DNA from: Pedobacter hiemivivus
Lineage (GTDB): Bacteria; Bacteroidota; Bacteroidia; Sphingobacteriales; Sphingobacteriaceae
Length of the DNA stretch: 64,000 nucleotides
Assembly: GCF_004331685.1 (NCBI RefSeq)
Contig: NZ_SJSM01000002.1
Span: 248,001 to 312,000, forward strand
Direction of reading: 5' to 3'
The stretch's first letter is position 1; each line of letters begins with the position of its first letter. Position numbers and translations under genes: made by a program. Below the pieces are notes generated by a model. It was not told where the DNA came from. It did no database searches and was given only the letters and a program-made list of their open reading frames with translations. Positions 8,504 to 18,481 of the stretch are shown piece by piece.

Positions 8504-9940
8504 ATGAAACACATGACACGCTATATATACATCGCAGCTTCTATGCTGCTTATGATATCAGGTTGTAAGAAATACCTTGATGTTAAACCTAAAGGACTTG
8601 AAGTTCCGCAGACTTATGAACATTTCAATGGACTGTTCAATAATCCCAACCTGTTAAGCTATGCTATTTTCATGCCTGTAGAGAATGGGGCGTCGGCTGG
8701 GGCTGGTGTAACGCTGCCGGTGGTGATGTCGGACGAAGTGAGGCTGGATCCGCAATATTCCGCTACGCTGGCGCCAAGGGAGCTAAATGCATTTAAATGG
8801 CTTCCCGATATATATCAGCTTACCGAGCAACCGGCCGAGTGGGCCGCATTTTATCTGCAGAATTATACTTTCAATTTAATTATTCGCGGTGTGTTATCCG
8901 CTGAAGGAGGCACAGATCAACAAAAACGTGCGTTACTTGCTGAGGCCAAGGCAAACCGTGCATTAATGCACTTTATGGTACTGAATTTATTTGCAAAGCC
9001 ATATAATGCTGCTACTGCATCGACGGACCCGGGTGTTCCCATTATTGAAATCCCCGAGGCGAGCGCAATGGCCGGTGCAAGAAAGACCGTCCGGGAAGTT
9101 TACGATTTTATTATCAACGACCTCACACAAGCTATTCCTGATTTAAATGAGAGAACTGTGAGCAGGTTCAGGATCTCAAAAACTGCAGGCAGGTATATGC
9201 TTGGACAGGTATATTTTATGATGGGTGAATATTCAAAAGCGCTTGTTGAATTAAATAGTGCGAAAAGTTTACTGTCTAACAGCGACGTTCCGATGGCCCT
9301 GTATGACTATAACGTGATGATGGATATATGGGCACCTGCTGCTACCAATTCGCCGGGGATTATGCCAATTGCTCCCGATAACCAGGAGGAAATATTCCAG
9401 AAAAGGGTCAATATGTTCGGCTTTGCCTATACTAACAGCGTTTTCCTGGATCCCGGTTATGAATCAATTTATGATCCTCAGGATCAGCGATTGAAGATGT
9501 TCAGGGATAAAAATACGCAAGGTGTGGCCATTCCTTATAAGGCTCGCAGGAGTCCGATCGCAATAAATTACGGTCCCTCTATTCCTGACCTCTACCTGAT
9601 GATTGCTGAATGTAAGGCCAGAACGGGCAATACAGGCGGGGCGATAACAGATCTCGAGGAATTCCGAAACAAAAGAATGCCTTCGGATGTCGCTGAGGTA
9701 ACATTTACCGATCAGAATGAACTAATAAAATTTATTGTTGAGGAAAGGTTGCGTGAATATGCATGCACAGGCAAACGCTGGTTCGATTTAAGAAGACTTT
9801 CCAACGACCCTTTATTTAGCGGGAAAACTTACACACATAAAAACGGGACGGAAACTTATACGTTAACGCCAGACCGACTGGTCTTGCGTATACCAAAATT
9901 TGTTTCACAAACTAACCCGGCCATTACTGATAATCCATAA
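8504..9940 (+). CDS. SusD/RagB family outer-membrane lipoprotein (locus A)
   Basis: The 478-residue protein begins with a lipoprotein signal peptide (MLLMISGC, lipid-bearing Cys at residue 21) followed by KKYLDVKPKG, typical of SusD proteins. The RagB/SusD helical domain fills the rest, including LYLMIAECKARTGN and the C-terminal VEERLREYACTGKRWFDLRR block. It should cap the SusC channel and bind the substrate at the cell surface. It begins 5 bases after the susC stop. It resembles the SusD of locus D in length and in its beginning, so the two loci may take related substrates. Confidence 0.92.
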   Translation: MKHMTRYIYIAASMLLMISGCKKYLDVKPKGLEVPQTYEHFNGLFNNPNLLSYAIFMPVENGASAGAGVTLPVVMSDEVRLDPQYSATLAPRELNAFKWLPDIYQLTEQPAEWAAFYLQNYTFNLIIRGVLSAEGGTDQQKRALLAEAKANRALMHFMVLNLFAKPYNAATASTDPGVPIIEIPEASAMAGARKTVREVYDFIINDLTQAIPDLNERTVSRFRISKTAGRYMLGQVYFMMGEYSKALVELNSAKSLLSNSDVPMALYDYNVMMDIWAPAATNSPGIMPIAPDNQEEIFQKRVNMFGFAYTNSVFLDPGYESIYDPQDQRLKMFRDKNTQGVAIPYKARRSPIAINYGPSIPDLYLMIAECKARTGNTGGAITDLEEFRNKRMPSDVAEVTFTDQNELIKFIVEERLREYACTGKRWFDLRRLSNDPLFSGKTYTHKNGTETYTLTPDRLVLRIPKFVSQTNPAITDNP

Positions 9941-9976
9941 TTCGAAACATATATTATTAAACAAAAAAAACAAAAA

Positions 9977-11290
9977 ATGAAAAGATTCTTATTTATGCTG
10001 TCCTGCGTTCTTATAACGAATATCGCATGTTCACAGAAAAAAGGTGCGGGCTATACGGTGAAAGGCAAGATCGAGGGTATCCCAACCGGGAAACTCTACT
10101 ATTCCACTGGTGAAGGTGACGATATGAAAAATAAACTTGTTCAAACCGATGCGAATGGTGCATTTGAATTCAGGGATACCGCAAAAGGAAATGATGTGGA
10201 GGTTGGAATGCTGATGGATGTGTCCCAGGCCAGTTTTTTTAAAGGTGGGGCCACTATGGGAGTGCGCCTCCGCATTTTTGGGATGAATGGTGACGTTATA
10301 AATGTTAGCGGAACCCAAAAAGGGTTTGAAGTTGCACAGGTTAGCGGCAATAAATATAATGAGCAGGCCATGGAGTACACTGCAAAAGTAAAAGACGTTC
10401 AGATGCAACTCAGGGCCAACTCGGATGATATTCGGAAAGTGATGCTTGCCAAAGAAGCGGAGGATTCGCCAAATGCGAAAAGGGTGTATAACGAAACAGA
10501 TCAATTGAATACCCAGAAGCGCAACATCACAAAACAGTTTATTGAACAGCATCCGGATTATCTGATCAGTGCTTACCTGCTTTCAGACCTTTCTTCTTCT
10601 ATGAAGATGGACGAACTTAAGCAGCTTTATGGTAAACTGGACGGCAAAATAAAAAGTTTCCCCATAGCAAAAAGTATAGAAGAGCAGATAACGGGTAAAC
10701 AGCAGGAGGGATTGACCGAGGCCGGCCTGGTTGCTCCTGATTTTGTAAAAAAAGATATGAACGGCAAAACCATCAGGCTTTCCGATTATAAGGGTAAATA
10801 TGTGCTGCTGGATTTTTGGGGGTCATGGTGCGGTCCGTGCAGGGCAAGTCACCCACATTTAAAAGAAATGTATGAGCAATATAAGGAGGATGGTCTTGTG
10901 GTCATTGGAGTAGCGGAAGAAAGAACAACAAACAAGGCTGCATGGTTAAAAGCCATTAAGGATGATGGCCTTCCATGGACACAGATAATGAATGAAGAAG
11001 GAAAGGAGAAGTCTGATGTGGTTACGCTTTATGGTATCAAGGCATTCCCAACAAAAATACTTCTAGATAAAGAAGGTAAAATTATCTGGCGTTCAAGTGG
11101 TTCGAGTATGGCAGCTGGTGTTGGAAATCCCGGCGGTGCAGACGGTGCTAACTCAGCTGCTAGCTCAACTGCTAGCTCTGCTGCCAACTCAACTGCTAGT
11201 TCAGCTGCCAAGACAGTACCCAAGCGTCTTCTGGGGAACACACCAGAGGCACGTCTGGATAAATTGCTTAAAGAGATATTTGGGAAATAA
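9977..11290 (+). CDS. TlpA-like thioredoxin-fold protein with DUF4369-type N-terminus
   Basis: The 437-residue secreted protein has a signal peptide, a DUF4369-like beta domain (YTVKGKIEGIPTGKLYY, about residues 26-125), a helical linker, and an AhpC/TSA-TlpA thioredoxin domain from about 250 with WCGPC at 284-288 and a cis-Pro in KAFPTKIL. It is probably a periplasmic or outer-membrane thiol-disulfide protein. Near the C-terminus, about residues 376-412, a low-complexity Gly/Ala/Ser segment (SAASSTASSAANSTASSAAK) interrupts the usual end of the fold; it is encoded by short tandem repeats at about 11145-11207 and is absent from the next gene. The end of the protein resumes normally (ARLDKLLKEIFGK). 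Confidence 0.9.
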   Translation: MKRFLFMLSCVLITNIACSQKKGAGYTVKGKIEGIPTGKLYYSTGEGDDMKNKLVQTDANGAFEFRDTAKGNDVEVGMLMDVSQASFFKGGATMGVRLRIFGMNGDVINVSGTQKGFEVAQVSGNKYNEQAMEYTAKVKDVQMQLRANSDDIRKVMLAKEAEDSPNAKRVYNETDQLNTQKRNITKQFIEQHPDYLISAYLLSDLSSSMKMDELKQLYGKLDGKIKSFPIAKSIEEQITGKQQEGLTEAGLVAPDFVKKDMNGKTIRLSDYKGKYVLLDFWGSWCGPCRASHPHLKEMYEQYKEDGLVVIGVAEERTTNKAAWLKAIKDDGLPWTQIMNEEGKEKSDVVTLYGIKAFPTKILLDKEGKIIWRSSGSSMAAGVGNPGGADGANSAASSTASSAANSTASSAAKTVPKRLLGNTPEARLDKLLKEIFGK

Positions 11291-11313
11291 AACACTAGAA
11301 AAAATTACAGTTA

Positions 11314-12462
11314 ATGAAAAAATTAATGTTAATATGCTGGTCGATACTGAGCGCTTATTCCGTTTCAGCCCAGTCAGGTACCTACACCATAAAAGGCTAT
11401 ATAGAAAATCTGCCCGATGGGAAACTGATGCTCATGCATCGTAATCCGATGGATAGCAAGGTACTTGTTCCTGATAGTGTGGAAATAACCAGCGGCGTGT
11501 TTGAGATCAGTGGCAAGGTAGAAAATAATGAACCCGTTATTTTCGTCATTCAAAAAAAGGAAAATGGAATGCCCGCCAGCCCCCTTAGATTTTTTGTACA
11601 GAATGGTGATCGTCTTACCGTGAAGGGAGTAGCTTCCGAAATGGATATGGCACTATGTACGGGAAGTAAATACAACGATGAGCTCAATCAATTAAAGGCA
11701 ATGGAAAGGCCGGAGCAACGGTACCTGATGAATGAGTTTAAGAAAATGGCAGAAAGCGGGGAACAATCTACAGAAACGCCGCCTGGAATAACTGCTGCCC
11801 AAAAACTCCTGCTTGAAAATCGGATTGCCTTTATCAAAAATCATCCGGAATTCCTTGCAAGTGCATTGACTCTCGCACTCGACGTACAGAATACAATGAC
11901 AGATGAAGAGCTTGCAGCGCTGTACCAAAAACTTACTCCCGCAGTAAAGAACAGCCAGTATGGACGAATGATACAGGAAAGATTTGCTGAAACTAAAAAG
12001 TTCGGAGAAGGAGCAGTCGCTATACCGTTTACTAAGAAAGACCTAAACGGGAAAACGGTGAGCTTGTCAGACTTCAAAGGTAAGTATGTAATTCTTGATT
12101 TCTGGGGTTCCTGGTGCGGACCCTGTCGTCAAAACAATCCGCATATGAAAGACCTGTATGAAAAATACAAGGACAAAGGTGTCAACATAATCGGTATCGC
12201 TAATGAGAAAAAAGGATCACTAGCGGAAAACATGAAAATATGGAAGGAGGCAGTGAAGGAAGACAACCTGCCTTGGATACAGATCCTTAATGAGGAAGGT
12301 ATTGAGCAATTTAATGTAACCGAATTATATGGCGTGAACGCATTTCCGACAAAGATCCTGATCGGTTTAGATGGAAAGGTAATTGGAAGATATATAGGAG
12401 GGAATAGTAAAAATGCCCCTGATCCGCTTGAGGTAAAACTTAAGGAAATTATGAGTGAATAG
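11314..12462 (+). CDS. TlpA-like thioredoxin-fold protein, paralogue of the preceding gene
   Basis: The 382-residue protein has a cleavable signal peptide (SAYSVSAQ), a DUF4369-like domain (YTIKGYIENLPDGKLMLM), a helical middle and a thioredoxin domain with FWGSWCGPCRQNNPHM (WCGPC at 267-271) and FPTKIL for the cis-Pro loop. It starts 23 bases after the preceding paralogue and is the last gene of locus A. A tandem pair behind one SusCD unit suggests a local duplication. A role in handling thiols or disulfides of an imported ligand is only an inference. Confidence 0.9.
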   Translation: MKKLMLICWSILSAYSVSAQSGTYTIKGYIENLPDGKLMLMHRNPMDSKVLVPDSVEITSGVFEISGKVENNEPVIFVIQKKENGMPASPLRFFVQNGDRLTVKGVASEMDMALCTGSKYNDELNQLKAMERPEQRYLMNEFKKMAESGEQSTETPPGITAAQKLLLENRIAFIKNHPEFLASALTLALDVQNTMTDEELAALYQKLTPAVKNSQYGRMIQERFAETKKFGEGAVAIPFTKKDLNGKTVSLSDFKGKYVILDFWGSWCGPCRQNNPHMKDLYEKYKDKGVNIIGIANEKKGSLAENMKIWKEAVKEDNLPWIQILNEEGIEQFNVTELYGVNAFPTKILIGLDGKVIGRYIGGNSKNAPDPLEVKLKEIMSE

Positions 12463-12506
12463 GGAAGATATTAACGCTGTCTGATTTTATAATAAGTAAG
12501 GTATAG

Positions 12507-12531
12507 ACCGGAGGCATAGTATGTCTCCGGT
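12507..12531 (+). terminator. Hairpin at the end of locus A
   Basis: ACCGGAG (12507-12513) pairs with CTCCGGT (12525-12531), and the inner bases GCATA/TATGT extend the stem with one wobble. It stands 45 bases after the last gene of locus A and is followed by TT, so the T run is short. It is probably the operon terminator. Confidence 0.55.
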
Positions 12532-12707
12532 TTAATCAATAGGCAATTGAAACCCAATGTCAAGGTTGTTTTTGGTATGGTTTTTTTGTAAAGGCTTTTC
12601 CCTGAATAAAAACAATGCCTTATCGATATAAATTGAGTAGACAGTATGGATGGTGCTGCACACGTATTATAGTGTTTTATTTTCTAAGATTTGTTTATTT
12701 TAGATAT

Positions 12708-13187
12708 ATGAAAGAGAATAAAATTAATCTTTATTTGATCAGTGTACTCTTGTTTATGCTCATTTTACCGATTGTCTCTATTGTTGTAGAGGTGTTCTCA
12801 GCCGATGTAGATTTCAGTGTCTTACTAGTTGGCAAATGGCTGATTTTTTGGGCAATTGGGGTTAGACTATTGATCGCTGGTATTCGGCAGATTACAAAAC
12901 CTTCATTTACCGCACATCAGATATTCCGTATAACTGGTAACGACAGTTTTCCAATAATCAGAGAACTAGGATTTGCTAATATATGTATAGGAATAATAGC
13001 CATGCTTTCGGTATTTCGTCCGGAATGGCGAATGCCTGCGGCTATTGCAGGTGGCCTATACTTTGGGCTTGCGGGAATGATGCATCTGATTAAAAAACCA
13101 GAAAGTCGGAATGAGGCAATTGCCCTGGTGTCAGACTTATATATTTTTATAATTATGTTGGTTTATTGCAGCGTTGCAATAAGCTAA
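12708..13187 (+). CDS. Small multi-pass membrane protein, DUF6790-like
   Basis: From the ATG at 12708 (MKENKINLYLISVLLFMLIL) the product has 159 residues and four or five hydrophobic segments, with conserved-looking blocks VGKWLIFWAIGVRLLIAGIR and LGFANICIGIIAMLSVF and a GGLYFGLAGMMHL turn. I recognise it as DUF6790-like; its function is unknown. An in-frame ATG at 12615 would add 31 residues of poor composition, so the later start is preferred. It is monocistronic between two SusCD loci and unrelated to them. Confidence 0.72.
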   Translation: MKENKINLYLISVLLFMLILPIVSIVVEVFSADVDFSVLLVGKWLIFWAIGVRLLIAGIRQITKPSFTAHQIFRITGNDSFPIIRELGFANICIGIIAMLSVFRPEWRMPAAIAGGLYFGLAGMMHLIKKPESRNEAIALVSDLYIFIIMLVYCSVAIS

Positions 13188-13345
13188 ACAGAAGACAACG
13201 TTCGGATTTACGATGGCTAGTTTTCCATGGTCGTTTACAAACAGTCCTGATTAGTAGATGCCTTCCGAGATTGTTTGCAAAGAGGATATTTTCGGCATTA
13301 GGTTTAAAGTCATTATTTATTAATAGTAACTGAACACTGGAGAGG

Positions 13346-13353
13346 TAGTTTTG
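13346..13353 (+). promoter_or_regulatory. Bacteroidota-type -7 box before the locus B sigma gene
   Basis: TAGTTTTG fits the TAnnTTTG consensus used by the primary sigma factor of Bacteroidota and lies 25 bases before the GTG start. A good TTTG element about 20 bases upstream is not evident, so this is a moderate prediction. Confidence 0.4.
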
Positions 13354-13378
13354 GACAAAATAATTTCAACCTTTCGCT

Positions 13379-13936
13379 GTGAGTAATTATGATTTTTTGA
13401 GCGCTCTCAAAAAAGGACATACAAAAGCATTAGAGCTGTTATATAAAGAATACTGGGAAATACTTTATAATGATGCACTCATCCGTACCCAAAATGAAGA
13501 TGTAGCAAAGGATATTGTTCAGGAAATCTTTATTTCTATTTGGGAAAAGCGTGAAAATTTGAATGTAAAAGAATCAATCTCAGGGTATCTTCGCCAGGCC
13601 GTCAAATATAAGGTAATTAATTTTTTTAGGAATGAACTGACAGCTGATAATTATCATGAGGAAATGCTGTTTAGCCAGGATGTTGAAGTTTCTTCCGATC
13701 AGCAACTATTGACTAAAGAGCTACAGCAAGCACTAAACCAAGCCATCGATGAGATGCCCGCAAAAATGCGTCTTATATTTATGCTGAGTCGGATGGAACA
13801 AAAATCAATTGATGAAATATCCCTGGAACTTGGTCTTCATAAACAAACTATAAAGAATCAACTCTCTATAGGGGTAAAAGTGCTTAAAAAAAGATTCTCC
13901 TATATCTTATTTTTGGTTTTGCTTCTGTTTTGTTAA
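13379..13936 (+). CDS. ECF-type RNA polymerase sigma factor (locus B)
   Basis: The 185-residue protein contains sigma region 2 (about 15-85; DIVQEIFISIWEKRENLNV) and region 4 (about 115-172; SIDEISLELGLHKQTIKNQL). It is expected to drive locus B under control of the FecR protein that follows after 67 bases. The start is GTG; no in-frame ATG exists near it. The C-terminus is strongly hydrophobic (YILFLVLLLFC), long enough to dip into the membrane. Confidence 0.92.
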   Translation: MSNYDFLSALKKGHTKALELLYKEYWEILYNDALIRTQNEDVAKDIVQEIFISIWEKRENLNVKESISGYLRQAVKYKVINFFRNELTADNYHEEMLFSQDVEVSSDQQLLTKELQQALNQAIDEMPAKMRLIFMLSRMEQKSIDEISLELGLHKQTIKNQLSIGVKVLKKRFSYILFLVLLLFC

Positions 13937-14003
13937 CATAATCTTCATGAATCCTTAACTTTTTTGAACGGTACGATCTGTGTCTAGGCGTGACATAGAG
14001 GTG

Positions 14004-14942
14004 ATGACAAACAAAGAAAAAGCAAAAGATCTGTTGGATAGGTTCTTGCGAGATGAGGTAAATGCTGCTGAACGTGTGCTTTTGGACAGCTGGTACAGCT
14101 CTTTTCAGAAAAAAATATCTCGTAGTAAAATAGAAAGGGATGAATTAGAAGCGGAAATTTTTATAGAAATAGCCGCACACATTTATACTCCGAAAAAATA
14201 TCTCTTTCCTGGAATTCTTCAATATTTAAAATATGCTGCTGTTGTGCTGTTTGTATCTGCTTTAGGTATGGCTGCTTGGGTATGGAATAACAGTAGATTG
14301 AATGAATTTGCGATAGCATCAACGCAATCTGGACAGACAAAAAAAATAACCCTGACAGATGGCTCTGTAATTCAACTCTGGCCATTAAGTAAAGTGAGGT
14401 ATCCGCTCCACTTCCATGCTGATAAAAGAGAAGTAGAACTTTTGGAAGGTCAGGCCTTCTTCAACATTCATCATGAGCAGAGGCGTCCTTTTAGGGTCGC
14501 ACTGCCTGAGGGGTTATATACACATGTTTTAGGTACCTCTTTCACAATCAGTGCATTTCATCATTCTGAAAAAATTGAGGTCGTGGTACATTCGGGAAAG
14601 GTAGCGATCGGTAATAAGGTGGAGGTCTTAGGTATGCTGGTTAAAGGAGAACAGTTCGCCTACCATAAGAATAGCCATTTGACTACAATAACGCAGGTGC
14701 TGAAACCCATCCCGAAAATTAGGTTTTCGGGCTCTTCTATGCTGGACGTTATTAAAGAACTCGAAAATACCTTCGCGATAAAAATAAGTTTACAGCCGCG
14801 AATAGGACTGGAAAAATTACGGTTTACAGGAACATTTACCACAGATCAGCAACCTGAGAAAATCTTATGGCTGCTGTCCCGGATCCATCGTTTTCAATTT
14901 CATGTATCCGCAGACAAGAAAACCTTTAAAATATTTAAATAG
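14004..14942 (+). CDS. FecR family anti-sigma factor (locus B)
   Basis: I chose the ATG at 14004 (MTNKEKAKDLLDRFLRDE) because FecR proteins usually begin this way; a GTG at 13980 would add eight residues. The 312-residue protein has a cytoplasmic N-domain, one membrane helix at about residues 72-91 (YAAVVLFVSALGMAAWVW), a FecR domain (GQTKKITLTDGSVIQLWPLS onward) and a C-terminal DUF4974-like domain. It is shorter than the other three FecR proteins of the window because the stretch between helix and FecR core is reduced. It should receive the signal from the STN domain of the SusC encoded at 15078. Confidence 0.9.
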   Translation: MTNKEKAKDLLDRFLRDEVNAAERVLLDSWYSSFQKKISRSKIERDELEAEIFIEIAAHIYTPKKYLFPGILQYLKYAAVVLFVSALGMAAWVWNNSRLNEFAIASTQSGQTKKITLTDGSVIQLWPLSKVRYPLHFHADKREVELLEGQAFFNIHHEQRRPFRVALPEGLYTHVLGTSFTISAFHHSEKIEVVVHSGKVAIGNKVEVLGMLVKGEQFAYHKNSHLTTITQVLKPIPKIRFSGSSMLDVIKELENTFAIKISLQPRIGLEKLRFTGTFTTDQQPEKILWLLSRIHRFQFHVSADKKTFKIFK

Positions 14943-14969
14943 AAATGTAGTACAAGTAATCGCACTAAA

Positions 14970-14994
14970 CCAGCATTGATCAGATCAATGCTGG
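14970..14994. promoter_or_regulatory. 12-bp perfect inverted repeat in the fecR-susC gap (locus B)
   Basis: CCAGCATTGATC (14970-14981) is perfectly inverted at 14983-14994 around a single A. No T run follows, so it is not a normal terminator. It could be an operator or a leader-RNA hairpin ahead of susC, which starts 83 bases later. Confidence 0.45.
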
Positions 14995-15077
14995 AATAAT
15001 AAGGACAGGGCACATCATGCAAATTTGTATCCCTGGATTTTCAACACATAACGTAAGGTTAAAAACATTATAAAATT

Positions 15078-18000
15078 ATGAATAAACTTTTAAAATATTG
15101 TCGGTCCATTCTATATCTATCAGGGAAATATGGCTTGATACTTATGGGGCCTGTATTATTTTTTGTCAGTTTTTTACATGCTTCAACAATACGGGAACAA
15201 CAATTTACCAACGGAGAAATTACAATTGCTATTAAAAGGAACAGTTCAGTGAAGGACGTCTTTAACCAGATGCAGAAAATTTCTGGTTTTGAATTCCTGT
15301 ATGATCCGGTAACTGTAAATGAGAATAGAAATCTTCCTGCTATGTCGTTTAGCAAAACAAAAATAACGGTAGTTCTGGAAAAACTTGGTTTTGAGGTGGA
15401 GGTAAATGGAAAATTTCTTGTGCTGAAGGAAGCTCGGGTTGCAAAAAAAACAGTAGATATCGTGGTGCGTGGGGTAGTTACAGACTCCATCGGTGGCCCC
15501 ATACCAGGTGTCGGTGTTGAGATAGTGGGGACTATCCTCGCTACAGTAACGGACAAAGAAGGGAAATACAGTATAACGCTATCCGACAACAAACAGGTGT
15601 TGCTATTTTCTATGATCGGATTTAAAGCGCAGCAGATTGCATATCAAGGGAATAAAATTGTAAACGTTGTATTGAGAGAAGAAAATTCTACACTCAGTGA
15701 GGTTGTTGTTGTGGCATTTGGTACGCAAAAAAAGATAAGCGTAACCGGGGCACTAACGACGGTAAAAGGAGAGGAATTGGCCAAATCGCCCACCCTTAAT
15801 TTAGCCCAAAGCCTTGTTGGCCGTACTTCAGGGGTTTTTGTAGAACAAACAACCGGTGCACCCGGTAATGAACCCATCAAAATTCGTATCAGGGGATCAA
15901 GTACCAATGCTTTAAACAGTGAACCGCTGGTATTGGTTGACGGTATTGAACGTCCTTTTAACAGTATCAATGCCGAAGAAGTTGAAAACATTACGGTACT
16001 GAAGGACGCCTCAACAACTGCTGTATATGGGATAAGAGGTGCGAATGGGGTGATCCTGGTTAGCACAAAACGGGGTACTACCGGGAAACCTAAAATTGGC
16101 TTTACCAGTAATTTTGCTTTGCAAACACCAACCCGTTTGCCGGAATTTTCAAATTCCTATGATTATGCGTTCTTGTACAATGAAGGTATGAAGAACGATA
16201 CGCCAACCGCAACTCCAGACAATCTATATTATAAACCGGCAGACTTGCAGAAATTTAAAGATGGAAGTGACCCGCTATTGCACCCGAACATTAACTGGTT
16301 TGATTATATGCTGCACAAAACGGCTCCGCAGACAAAAAATACACTAACCATAAATGGAGGAGGCACCTTCGCCAAATATTTTGTGTCGCTTGGTTATGTG
16401 AATCAAAGTGGGCTGCTAAAGGAGTTCAATAAGAATTATGGATATAGTAACAACACCACCTATAACCGTTATAATTTTCGCTCGAATGTAGATTTTAACC
16501 TGACAAAAACGACCATCTTCAAGCTTTCACTCGGCGGTTATGCGGATAAATACCATACTGCGGGATCACCTTTCAGTACCATGCTACGTGCTGGGGCAGG
16601 TGCCTCGCCAGGAGTAATAGGTGATAAGATTATTCAGTCCTATATCAATCCTATTACCGGAATTTCAGGGGGCTATGATGAAAGGTTTATCAACCAGTTC
16701 AATATTACGGCTGATCTAAACCAGAAACTGGATATGGTCACAAAAGGATTGTCTTTCCGTGCAAAACTTGGATATGATTCTGATTATACCACTTCCATGG
16801 GCAAGAACGTAACGAGGCCAACTTATGAAATACTTGAGACTGTGGTGGATGGTAAAGAAACTGTTGTTTATCTGCCAAGCACCGATGAGTTGGTAGGAGG
16901 AGTGACGGCTCAAAGTTTTAGCAGTCGTTCCAAAAGAATCTATTTAGAAGCAGCACTGCAGTACGATAAGAGCTTTGGAAAGCACAATGTTACGGGACTG
17001 GTACTGTATAATCAGAATAAACAATTTTGGCCTTTCAGTGCAAGTTATGCGACGCAATATCCTGAGGTTGCTATCGGATACCTTGGTATTGTTGGACGGA
17101 TAACTTATAATTATGATTACCGTTATATGCTGGAAGGATCTATAGGCAGAAATGGTTCTGAAAATTTTCCTGCAGAGAAGCGGTATGGTACATTTCCTGC
17201 GATCTCTGCAGGATGGAACGTAACCAGGGAACCGCTGGTAAAAAAACTATTGGGAGATCACAGTGTACTTAGCCTGCTAAAATTCAGAGCTTCTTACGGT
17301 GAAACTGGTAATGATAAATTGATTGCTATTAATCCCCTTACTGGTAAACCTGAGTATTATCGGTTTATGTACCTCCCAACCGTTTATGAAATATTAGCCA
17401 ACAGGGCCCGTTTTGGTGAAGACATTAGAGGGGTAGAAGGGGTTGTTGAGGGGCAGACGGGTAACCCGAATATCACCTGGGAAAAAGCAGTTAAACAAAA
17501 TTATGGGATTGAAACTACTTTCTTTAATGATAAATTAAGCTTCAATGCTGACTATTTTATCGACTACCGGAATAATATTCTTGCAACCAAGCCTGTTATA
17601 GGGCATGTTGCCGCAGCCATTCAGGACGTATATAACCTCGCTAAGGTGAGAAATCAAGGGTATGAACTCCAGGTTGGATGGAACAGTAAGATCGGAGGAT
17701 TAAAATATTCCCTTAGTGGTAATTTCACTTATGCCCATAATAAGCTTTTAGAGAACGGAATGCCGGAAACTGCTCAAAACCAATTCGGTCATTCCATCAG
17801 CCAGACCTATGGTCTGATCGCTCTGGGCTTCTTTAATACGCAGGCTGAGGCTGATGCCGCGCCATTGCAATATTCAGCAAAGCCTACCCCTGGTGATGTG
17901 AAGTACCTGGATTCAAACAAGGACGGTAAGGTTGATAAGGATGATTTTGTTCCTATTGGTTCACCAACCTATCCGGAAAAAATTTATGGGGCAACGTTAG

Positions 18001-18455
18001 ACTTGTCGTACAAAGGCTTTGATTTTAGTGTACTTTTTCAGGGCGCAGGGCGGGTAAGTCGATTGGTTAGCGGCTATATGCAAAAACCGGGGAATCAATT
18101 CGGGGGTATCCTTGCCAATGTCATGGAGCAGCGCTGGACACCGGAAAATGCCGCTAATGCGAAATTGCCCAAATTAAGTGCCACCTATGCAAATGGAACC
18201 AATTACCAGAATTCTACCTTATGGATAAGAGATGCATCTTATCTGCGCCTGAAAAATATAGAATTGGGATACAGGTTTAGCAGCAATGACTTTTTTAAAA
18301 AGGTAGGTGTAAGCAGTGCCAGGGTATATGTTAGTGGACAGAATCTGCTGACCTGGGACAAACTAAAACTGGTTGATCCAGAACAAAATGCCAGCGACAG
18401 TATGGGGTATCCTCAGTTACAGGTATTTAATGCAGGGTTAAGTGTTCAATTTTAA
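15078..18455 (+). CDS. SusC/RagA TonB-dependent receptor with STN domain (locus B, first)
   Basis: The 1125-residue outer-membrane transporter has a signal peptide (to about residue 36), an STN signalling domain (about 45-115; SSVKDVFNQMQKISGFEFLY), a carboxypeptidase-regulatory-like domain (about 128-210), a plug (LVLVDGIERPFNSI..., VTVLKDASTTAVYGIRGANG) and a beta-barrel ending in the terminal Phe signature (GLSVQF). With its SusD it forms a ligand-gated, TonB-powered importer. The STN domain fits signalling to the FecR/sigma pair just upstream. It is 26 bases from its susD. Confidence 0.93.
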   Translation: MNKLLKYCRSILYLSGKYGLILMGPVLFFVSFLHASTIREQQFTNGEITIAIKRNSSVKDVFNQMQKISGFEFLYDPVTVNENRNLPAMSFSKTKITVVLEKLGFEVEVNGKFLVLKEARVAKKTVDIVVRGVVTDSIGGPIPGVGVEIVGTILATVTDKEGKYSITLSDNKQVLLFSMIGFKAQQIAYQGNKIVNVVLREENSTLSEVVVVAFGTQKKISVTGALTTVKGEELAKSPTLNLAQSLVGRTSGVFVEQTTGAPGNEPIKIRIRGSSTNALNSEPLVLVDGIERPFNSINAEEVENITVLKDASTTAVYGIRGANGVILVSTKRGTTGKPKIGFTSNFALQTPTRLPEFSNSYDYAFLYNEGMKNDTPTATPDNLYYKPADLQKFKDGSDPLLHPNINWFDYMLHKTAPQTKNTLTINGGGTFAKYFVSLGYVNQSGLLKEFNKNYGYSNNTTYNRYNFRSNVDFNLTKTTIFKLSLGGYADKYHTAGSPFSTMLRAGAGASPGVIGDKIIQSYINPITGISGGYDERFINQFNITADLNQKLDMVTKGLSFRAKLGYDSDYTTSMGKNVTRPTYEILETVVDGKETVVYLPSTDELVGGVTAQSFSSRSKRIYLEAALQYDKSFGKHNVTGLVLYNQNKQFWPFSASYATQYPEVAIGYLGIVGRITYNYDYRYMLEGSIGRNGSENFPAEKRYGTFPAISAGWNVTREPLVKKLLGDHSVLSLLKFRASYGETGNDKLIAINPLTGKPEYYRFMYLPTVYEILANRARFGEDIRGVEGVVEGQTGNPNITWEKAVKQNYGIETTFFNDKLSFNADYFIDYRNNILATKPVIGHVAAAIQDVYNLAKVRNQGYELQVGWNSKIGGLKYSLSGNFTYAHNKLLENGMPETAQNQFGHSISQTYGLIALGFFNTQAEADAAPLQYSAKPTPGDVKYLDSNKDGKVDKDDFVPIGSPTYPEKIYGATLDLSYKGFDFSVLFQGAGRVSRLVSGYMQKPGNQFGGILANVMEQRWTPENAANAKLPKLSATYANGTNYQNSTLWIRDASYLRLKNIELGYRFSSNDFFKKVGVSSARVYVSGQNLLTWDKLKLVDPEQNASDSMGYPQLQVFNAGLSVQF

Positions 18456-18481
18456 ATCTATGTCATTTAAATAATATAATC

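Noticed and set aside
9165..9190. Third copy of the REP-like repeat (GGTTCAGGATCTC) in susD
   Set aside because: Only about 13 bases match, there is no palindromic partner, and the codons encode a normal part of the SusD fold.
10031..10552. 173-codon minus-strand frame opposite the first TlpA-like gene
   Set aside because: It lies wholly inside a well-supported gene on the other strand, has no domain likeness and no promoter; it is a shadow of the real frame.
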